A DNA stretch of 10,647 nt from Acidobacteriota bacterium (GTDB lineage: Bacteria > Acidobacteriota > Holophagae > Thermotomaculales > Thermotomaculaceae): positions 1 through 10,647 of the forward strand of contig QMQE01000078.1 of assembly GCA_003650445.1 (NCBI GenBank), given 5' to 3'. Below are positions 7,033 to 10,647 of this stretch, piece after piece; the first letter of the stretch is position 1; the number at the start of each line of letters is the position of its first letter. Both the position numbers and the translations under genes were made by a program. Under the pieces are notes generated by a model. That model searched no databases. It saw only the letters and a program-made list of their open reading frames with translations, and was not told the origin of the DNA.

Positions 7033-7061
7033 GTTTTACTCCTACTCCCACCCCCCACTCC
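7033..7061. repeat. Degenerate hexamer array (CTACTC/CCACCC-type)
   Basis: On the plus strand, TTTTACTCC, TACTCC, CACCCC, CCACTCC follow one another as imperfect 6-7 base units. The array spans the stop codon and the last codons of the minus-strand pseudouridine synthase. A similar C/T-rich array (CCTACTCCTACCCCT) occurs at 10371-10385. Confidence 0.5.
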
Positions 7062-7941
7062 AACTCACCGGTAGCGGTGCCGTTACCCGCAACCGCTGGC
7101 CGGTTATCGGATGGGAGAGGCGCAGGCGCCAGGCGTGGAGCAGAAATTTCCCTTTCCCCGGCTGAACAGCGCCCGGACGAGGCCTGCCGCCGCTTCCATA
7201 GAATTGTTCACCGACAAGGGGAAAACCCGCTTCTGCCAGGTGAATGCGAATCTGGTGGGGCCGCCCGGTCTTGAGAAATGTCATGAGGAGGGATTGGCCT
7301 TCGTAGCGCCTTACCACCCGGATACGGGTTTCCGATGGGCGCCCATCTGCCGTCACCGCCGCCACCATTCCCGATATCGGATGGGGCAGCGTCCCGATGG
7401 GGGCACTGACGGTGAAACTGTTCGGCATGGCATTTCCCGTTGCCACCGCGAGATAGGTTTTTAAGATTTCGCCTTTTTGAATAGCCTCGCTTAGATGGCG
7501 GCGGGATGCGACTGTTTTGGCGAAGACAACCGCGCCAGAAGTGGACCGGTCCAGCCGGTGGATAGGAGACAGTTTGGGGGAAATTCTCTTTCGAACGAGA
7601 GTGAGAAGTGTGTTCTCAAGGTACACATCCCCCGGTAATACCGGTAGGCCGGCAGGTTTGTTGACAATGAGCAGGTGAGCGTCCTCAAAAAGGATTCCGA
7701 ATTTTGTCGGAACCTCCGGTTCCTCCCATGAGGGGCGGCGATATTCCAGAATATCACCGGGTTGGAGCAGGTCATTGATGTTCACGGCCTCTCTGTTTCT
7801 GAAAATCTGCCCCGACTGGATGCGGTTTGCCCATGTTTCCCGGCTGAATCTCGGGTAATTCTGTGTATAAAACTCCAGTACGCCGCGCTTGGCATCAACA
7901 GCTGTAATCCGGTTTTGATACACATAGCCCTTATTTTTCAT
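7042..7941 (-). CDS. RluA-family RNA pseudouridine synthase
   Basis: 299 residues, the usual size for the family that isomerises specific uridines in rRNA or tRNA to pseudouridine. An S4-like RNA-binding region occupies about residues 31-70 (RFSRETWANRIQSGQIFRN). The catalytic domain follows, with LLIVNKPAGLPVLPG (90-104), the motif HRLDRSTSG (128-136) with catalytic Asp131, KTYLA (161-165), GRPHQIRIHL (226-235) and FLLHAWRLRL (266-275). The target base cannot be assigned between RluA, RluC and RluD types. The ATG at 7941 has no clear ribosome binding site; the gene starts 60 bases after the exonuclease stop and is probably co-transcribed with it. Its last residues (SWSGGWE and the stop) are encoded by a degenerate repeat array (7033-7061), so the tail may be repeat-derived. 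Confidence 0.9.
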   Translation of the reverse strand: MKNKGYVYQNRITAVDAKRGVLEFYTQNYPRFSRETWANRIQSGQIFRNREAVNINDLLQPGDILEYRRPSWEEPEVPTKFGILFEDAHLLIVNKPAGLPVLPGDVYLENTLLTLVRKRISPKLSPIHRLDRSTSGAVVFAKTVASRRHLSEAIQKGEILKTYLAVATGNAMPNSFTVSAPIGTLPHPISGMVAAVTADGRPSETRIRVVRRYEGQSLLMTFLKTGRPHQIRIHLAEAGFPLVGEQFYGSGGRPRPGAVQPGKGKFLLHAWRLRLSHPITGQRLRVTAPLPVSWSGGWE

Positions 7942-8001
7942 AGGTTCAGGATAGCGGAAAGGAAAGGGGATTTCCAGCTCAAAAGTCGGGGCTTTCGGGA
8001 G

Positions 8002-8631
8002 TTATTGTTCCGACTGAGCGGTTTCTTCCGGCTCCTGGGCATAGCTTCTGGAGTCTGCCAGGAGTTTGGGATAGAGTTTCAGGCACACCCAGGCATCGGT
8101 TGCGGCGTAGGCCTTCTGTTTTCCCGTCAATGTCGGGGCTGCCCAGTTGGACCGCTGGCTGGATTTGATGAGTCGGTGATGGAGATAACGCGCAGTCAGC
8201 GGACGGGCCCCCACCTGTATAATGCCCTTGTCAGCAGCCAGGTCGCAAAGCTCAATGAATCCACCCGGCTGAAAATCACGGATATCCTTCAACCGGGAAA
8301 TATCGTCCCGAAGCCCGATCCCCAGCTTTTTCACATGGGTGGATGACAGTAGTTTCAATAGATTTTCCGAAAAACCGCAAAAGCGAAGCCGAAACAGCCA
8401 TGCTGTGTCTTCGCTGGCCAGCTGAATCAACGCCACCGGATAGGTCACACCCTTTCGAAATGAAGGGCGGGATTCGGTGTCAAAGCCGAGGAGTTCGTAA
8501 TTCATCAGTTCCAGGGCAATCCGATCGGCACTTGAACGGTCCATCACTTCGATGATCCGGCCCTTGAAGGTCAGCGGCGGCAATGTGTTGATAAATTCTT
8601 TATCCAGGCGGGGTGTTGAGATGGGGTTCAT
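8002..8631 (-). CDS. RNase D-like DEDDy 3'-5' exonuclease
   Basis: 209-residue single-domain protein of the 3'-5' exonuclease domain 2 family. The four acidic metal ligands and the tyrosine are visible: Asp51 and Glu53 in LGFDTESRPSF (ExoI), an Asp at 109 or 110 in LGIGLRDDI (ExoII), and Tyr175/Asp179 in YAATDAWVCL (ExoIII, YxxxD). FIELCDL (125-131) and the SNWAAPTLTGKQKAYAATDAW end are typical. It lacks the HRDC domains of full-length RNase D. It probably trims structured RNA 3' ends, but a DNA substrate cannot be excluded. The ATG has AAGGA about 5 bases upstream. The C-terminal tail (PEETAQSEQ) is likely disordered. It lies 60 bases before the pseudouridine synthase gene on the same strand, a plausible two-gene RNA-processing unit. 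The sequence flavour recalls Bacteroidota homologues (from memory, not searched). Confidence 0.88.
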   Translation of the reverse strand: MNPISTPRLDKEFINTLPPLTFKGRIIEVMDRSSADRIALELMNYELLGFDTESRPSFRKGVTYPVALIQLASEDTAWLFRLRFCGFSENLLKLLSSTHVKKLGIGLRDDISRLKDIRDFQPGGFIELCDLAADKGIIQVGARPLTARYLHHRLIKSSQRSNWAAPTLTGKQKAYAATDAWVCLKLYPKLLADSRSYAQEPEETAQSEQ

Positions 8632-8897
8632 CGGTTCCTTTCGGTTCTTTACTAATGTGCCGCATTTTCACGGCCTGATAGTTACAATACCCCAAAATTA
8701 CGTCGTCTGCAAGGGGAAAAAGGCAACGGAGGTGTTCTGTGCGCCTCCGGCGCCTGTGTTCTGCATTTTGATCGGACAAGAACCAGAATAAAGCGAAGAA
8801 TGTGCCCATTAGAATAGAGTGGAAATCACATATTTTTTCAGCCCTCGCCTCTCCCTATCCGATCAGAACACAGGACACTGAAAACAGAACACTTCCT
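8632..8897. other. Intergenic gap between methyltransferase and exonuclease genes
   Basis: 266 bases with no credible gene. The right two thirds (8728-8896) form a nested inverted repeat described separately. In the left part, on the minus strand, TTGCAG, 17 bases, then TATTGT (about 8710-8682) is a weak promoter candidate for the exonuclease/pseudouridine synthase pair. Confidence 0.45.
8728..8896. repeat. Nested inverted-repeat element abutting the methyltransferase stop
   Basis: Three successive arms pair in nested order. GGAGGTGTTCTGT (8728-8740) pairs with ACAGAACACTTCC (8884-8896) at 12 of 13 positions. CTGTGTTCTG (8754-8763) pairs perfectly with CAGAACACAG (8864-8873). GATCGGA (8770-8776) pairs perfectly with TCCGATC (8858-8864); the last two right arms share C8864. 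A GC-rich mini-hairpin (GCGCC/GGCGC) sits at 8741-8753. The outer arm ends one base before the methyltransferase stop codon (8898-8900). The right arm, read on the minus strand, is related to the plus-strand copy at 10167-10212. Confidence 0.6.
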
Positions 8898-10049
8898 TTA
8901 ATATAAATCCAGTTTGACGAGGCGGGTCTCCAATGGGCCGTTGAACAGGGGTACACGTTTTGACGTTCGAAGTCCGATGTGTTTCATCAAGCCAATACTG
9001 CCACACAGGATCCAGGCCGTGGAACCCGTACAGCTCTGCTTGAGAAAATCACCGAACTCCCGGATAGTGGTTTCCGCCTGGTTTTGTTCCCCTATGCGAA
9101 CACCATAGGGCGGGTTGGTAATGAGGGTGATTCCATTGAATCCTTTCAAGTCGTGAAAGTCCTTACGCCGCAATTGTACCCTGTCCCCACCGGGAATCTC
9201 ATTGAGATTTTCGGCAGCGGCATCCACAGCCCGGCCGTCAATGTCGGAACCGGATATCAGGTTTTCAGGGCCAGGGCGCACACGGCCGTCGGCGTCCTGT
9301 TTCACCTTACGCCACGCCTTTTCATCAAAGTCCGGCAACCGGGCAAATCCCCACTTTTCCCTGCGAAACCCCGCCGGTACCCGGCAATATGCCATCAATG
9401 CCTCTGACAGGATGGTGCCGGACCCGCACATGGGGTCCACCAGCGGGGTGTCCCCCGTCCATCCGGAAATTCGGATAATGGCAGCCGCCAGCGTTTCCTG
9501 CAAGGGTGCCAACACCGATGCCTTGCGATAGCCCCTTCGATGAAGAGCCCCACCGGAGGTGTCCACACTGATTATGGCAAAATTGTCACGGAGATTCAGA
9601 TTAACCCATAAATCGGGGTTTCTCGTGTCAACACTGGGGCGTACGCCTGTTTTTTCCCGGAAATAATCCGCTATACCGTCCTTAACCCGAAGAGCCGCAA
9701 ACTTGGAGTGGTTGATCTGGCTGTTTGAAACATTTGCAAACACCGCAAAGGTCTGGTCCGGTGAGAGAAAGCGGGACCAGTCAATTTCCATGACTTTTTT
9801 GTAGAGAACCTTCTCTGTATGGCAGCCAAAATGAATCAGCGGCGCCAGAATCCGGCTGGCGGTCCGGACACAGTAATTGATGGTGTAGAGAACCGGCTGA
9901 GATGCCGTAAAGTGAACACCGCGATAGGTGGGCTCCAGCCCGGTTGCCCCCAACTCTGCCAGTTCTTCTGCTGTAACATCTTCGATTCCCCGGCCGCACT
10001 GGGCAAAATATCGCTGATTCTCCTGATATAAATACTGCTGTTCCATCAT
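8898..10049 (-). CDS. THUMP-domain class I SAM-dependent RNA methyltransferase (RlmL N-domain type)
   Basis: 383 residues, matching the stand-alone form equivalent to the N-terminal half of E. coli RlmL, which makes m2G2445 in 23S rRNA. A ferredoxin-like/THUMP RNA-binding region covers about residues 10-165 (FAQCGRGIEDVTAEEL, 15-30). The LHRRGYRKA motif (169-177) and a Rossmann methyltransferase domain follow: VDPMCGSGTILSEA (204-217, SAM motif I), SGSDIDGRAV (266-275) and TNPPYG (311-316, motif IV, the N-methyltransferase NPPY). It is soluble and cytoplasmic. The ATG at 10049 is chosen over the adjacent ATG at 10046 because a GGAGAGG purine run lies 5 bases upstream. The fused RlmK-type m7G domain of E. 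coli RlmL is absent, as in many phyla. It could also act on tRNA like TrmN-type THUMP enzymes, so the exact target is inferred. Confidence 0.9.
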   Translation of the reverse strand: MMEQQYLYQENQRYFAQCGRGIEDVTAEELAELGATGLEPTYRGVHFTASQPVLYTINYCVRTASRILAPLIHFGCHTEKVLYKKVMEIDWSRFLSPDQTFAVFANVSNSQINHSKFAALRVKDGIADYFREKTGVRPSVDTRNPDLWVNLNLRDNFAIISVDTSGGALHRRGYRKASVLAPLQETLAAAIIRISGWTGDTPLVDPMCGSGTILSEALMAYCRVPAGFRREKWGFARLPDFDEKAWRKVKQDADGRVRPGPENLISGSDIDGRAVDAAAENLNEIPGGDRVQLRRKDFHDLKGFNGITLITNPPYGVRIGEQNQAETTIREFGDFLKQSCTGSTAWILCGSIGLMKHIGLRTSKRVPLFNGPLETRLVKLDLY

Positions 10050-10166
10050 ATTTTCCTCTCCATCCTTATAAATGGCCGTAAAACAGCCACCGGTTCGTTA
10101 ATTTCCCACCCCCAGTGTAGCCCATGGATGGGAACAGCGCCAGAGGGAAAGAGTGATGGGGAAAAA

Positions 10167-10194
10167 TGTGTTCGGTGTTCAGTGTTCTGTGTTC
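10167..10194. repeat. Tandem heptamer array, four copies of NGTGTTC
   Basis: Four uninterrupted 7-base units, TGTGTTC, GGTGTTC, AGTGTTC and TGTGTTC, differ only at the first base. They are followed by TGACCG. The array plus its right flank (to about 10212) aligns with the right arm of the 8728-8896 element read on the opposite strand. Confidence 0.65.
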
Positions 10195-10223
10195 TGACCG
10201 AAAAGAGAAGGGAACCGACATTT

Positions 10224-10252
10224 GCCAACTCCCTGATTTTTCTTACCCCTAC
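10224..10252. repeat. 29-base repeat, copy A (27 of 29 identical to copy B)
   Basis: Starts GCCAACTCCCTGATTTTTCT and continues with TACCCCTAC. Copy B at 10347-10375 differs at two positions (CC versus TT in the middle). Each lies about 10-15 bases downstream of an AGGGAA segment and is followed by a C-rich tail. Confidence 0.7.
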
Positions 10253-10325
10253 CCCCGCGGCTCGTTGCGCCGAATGTTGAATGATAGGTGTTGAGTGCTA
10301 AATGAAAGATGAGAAAAGTCAGGCT

Positions 10326-10375
10326 AAATCAAAAGACAGGGAATAGGCCAACTCTTTGATTTTTCTTACCCCTAC
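10326..10375. repeat. Repeat copy B with a hairpin (AAATCAAA/TTTGATTT)
   Basis: AAATCAAA (10326-10333) pairs perfectly with TTTGATTT (10355-10362) over a 21-base loop. The right arm is inside the 29-base repeat copy B (10347-10375). A C/T-rich tail (10371-10385) follows. A T-rich run follows the stem, so a plus-strand terminator-like role is possible, but no gene precedes it. Confidence 0.6.
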
Positions 10376-10384
10376 TCCTACCCC

Positions 10385-10438
10385 TAAAAATTTAGATAAA
10401 AATTTGTAAAAATTTGGGGACATAAAAATTTGGGGACA
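10385..10438. repeat. TAAAAATTT repeat run with an exact 16-base tandem duplication
   Basis: TAAAAATTT occurs at 10385, 10397, 10407 and 10423. The last two belong to a perfect head-to-tail pair of TAAAAATTTGGGGACA (10407-10422 and 10423-10438), followed by GGCA. Confidence 0.7.
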
Positions 10439-10452
10439 GGCAAATAATAAAA

Positions 10453-10491
10453 GACAAGGTTGAGGCTGAGGTTGAGCCCCGCAAAGCGGGG
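10453..10491. repeat. (C/T)TGAGG hexamer array followed by a GC hairpin
   Basis: GACAAGG TTGAGG CTGAGG TTGAG (10453-10476) matches the element at 6982-6999 exactly if one TTGAGG hexamer is removed. Immediately after it, CCCCGC (10477-10482) and GCGGGG (10486-10491) form a perfect 6-bp stem with an AAA loop. No T-run follows. Confidence 0.6.
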
Positions 10492-10584
10492 GACAGGCAC
10501 CGCGACGTTGCCAGCCCCCGTTTTGCTCTCTCATTTCCAAGGGAGGGGGTATCAACAACTGTCAATTTGCCAAGAGGAACCCGC

Positions 10585-10608
10585 ATTTCAAAAACTTGTT
10601 TTTGAAAT
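10585..10608. repeat. 24-base near-perfect palindrome
   Basis: ATTTCAAAAAC (10585-10595) and GTTTTTGAAAT (10598-10608) are perfect complements separated by two T residues. It could be a binding site for a dimeric regulator, or the tip or arm of a mobile repeat. No gene near it inside the window explains it. Confidence 0.5.
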
Positions 10609-10647
10609 AGGAACTTTCCCTGAAGTGTACCGTTGAGCTTGCTCATA

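Larger units (their letters stand above)
10050..10647. other. Repeat-rich intergenic region upstream of the methyltransferase gene
   Basis: About 600 bases without a believable gene. In order it holds the heptamer array (10167-10194), two related C/T-rich units (10209-10260 and 10338-10386), a run of TAAAAATTT units (10385-10438), a hexamer (C/T)TGAGG array (10453-10476) followed by a GC hairpin (10477-10491), and a long A/T palindrome (10585-10608). Two minus-strand open frames here (10319-10558 and 10392-10646) run straight through these repeats, overlap each other, and match no family I know. Confidence 0.6.

Noticed and set aside
7762..8346. Plus-strand 194-codon open frame.
   Set aside because: Antisense to the pseudouridine synthase and exonuclease genes, both of which have complete catalytic motifs.
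10167..10491. CRISPR array.
   Set aside because: The repeats are very short, degenerate and without regular unique spacers, and no cas genes are present.
10392..10646. Minus-strand 84-codon open frame (and the overlapping 10319-10558 frame).
   Set aside because: Both are translated repeats (hexamer array, GC hairpin, TAAAAATTT units), overlap each other, and resemble no protein family.

Overview
The window looks like chromosomal DNA of an anaerobic, mesophilic-type bacterium, moderately GC-rich in genes and AT-rich in the larger gaps. The anaerobic lifestyle is inferred from an operon for an oxygen-sensitive radical enzyme of the 2-hydroxyacyl-CoA dehydratase / benzoyl-CoA reductase superfamily. 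The taxon cannot be fixed from sequence alone. The RNase D-like exonuclease and the THUMP methyltransferase have a Bacteroidota/FCB flavour, while the CoA ligase, dehydratase and DhnA-type aldolase would also suit Desulfobacterota.

Layout. Positions 1-186 (minus) hold the N-terminus of a secreted protein cut by the window edge. Positions 187-760 are AT-rich and apparently non-coding, with a plus-strand intrinsic terminator at 417-447 that has no obvious gene in front of it. Positions 761-5641 (plus) are a tightly coupled four-gene operon: AMP-forming acyl-CoA synthetase, two HgdA/HgdB/BcrB/BcrC-like iron-sulfur subunits, and a BadF/BcrA/HgdC-type ATP-dependent activator. All three junctions are 4-base overlaps, and one of them uses a TTG start. 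From 5814 to 10049 everything runs on the minus strand: class I fructose-bisphosphate aldolase (own promoter and terminator), RluA-family pseudouridine synthase, DEDDy 3'-5' exonuclease, and an RlmL-type THUMP RNA methyltransferase. The last 600 bases hold only repeats.

How the genes work together. The plus-strand operon reads as a self-contained module. The ligase makes an acyl-CoA from a free acid with ATP. The activator, using ATP and a reduced low-potential donor not encoded here, injects one electron into the two-subunit component, which then eliminates water from a 2-hydroxyacyl-CoA or reduces an aromatic or enoyl thioester. The substrate is unknown. Ligase activation differs from the CoA-transferase activation of the textbook fermentative systems. 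The minus-strand genes are housekeeping (glycolysis/gluconeogenesis and RNA modification or processing) and are not visibly connected to the operon.

The most unusual non-gene signal is a set of degenerate short-period repeats (6-7 base units) and nested inverted repeats in the intergenic gaps of the minus-strand block (5673-5797, 6962-7061, 8728-8896, 10167-10491). Related copies recur in different gaps and orientations, and one array runs into the coding end of the pseudouridine synthase.
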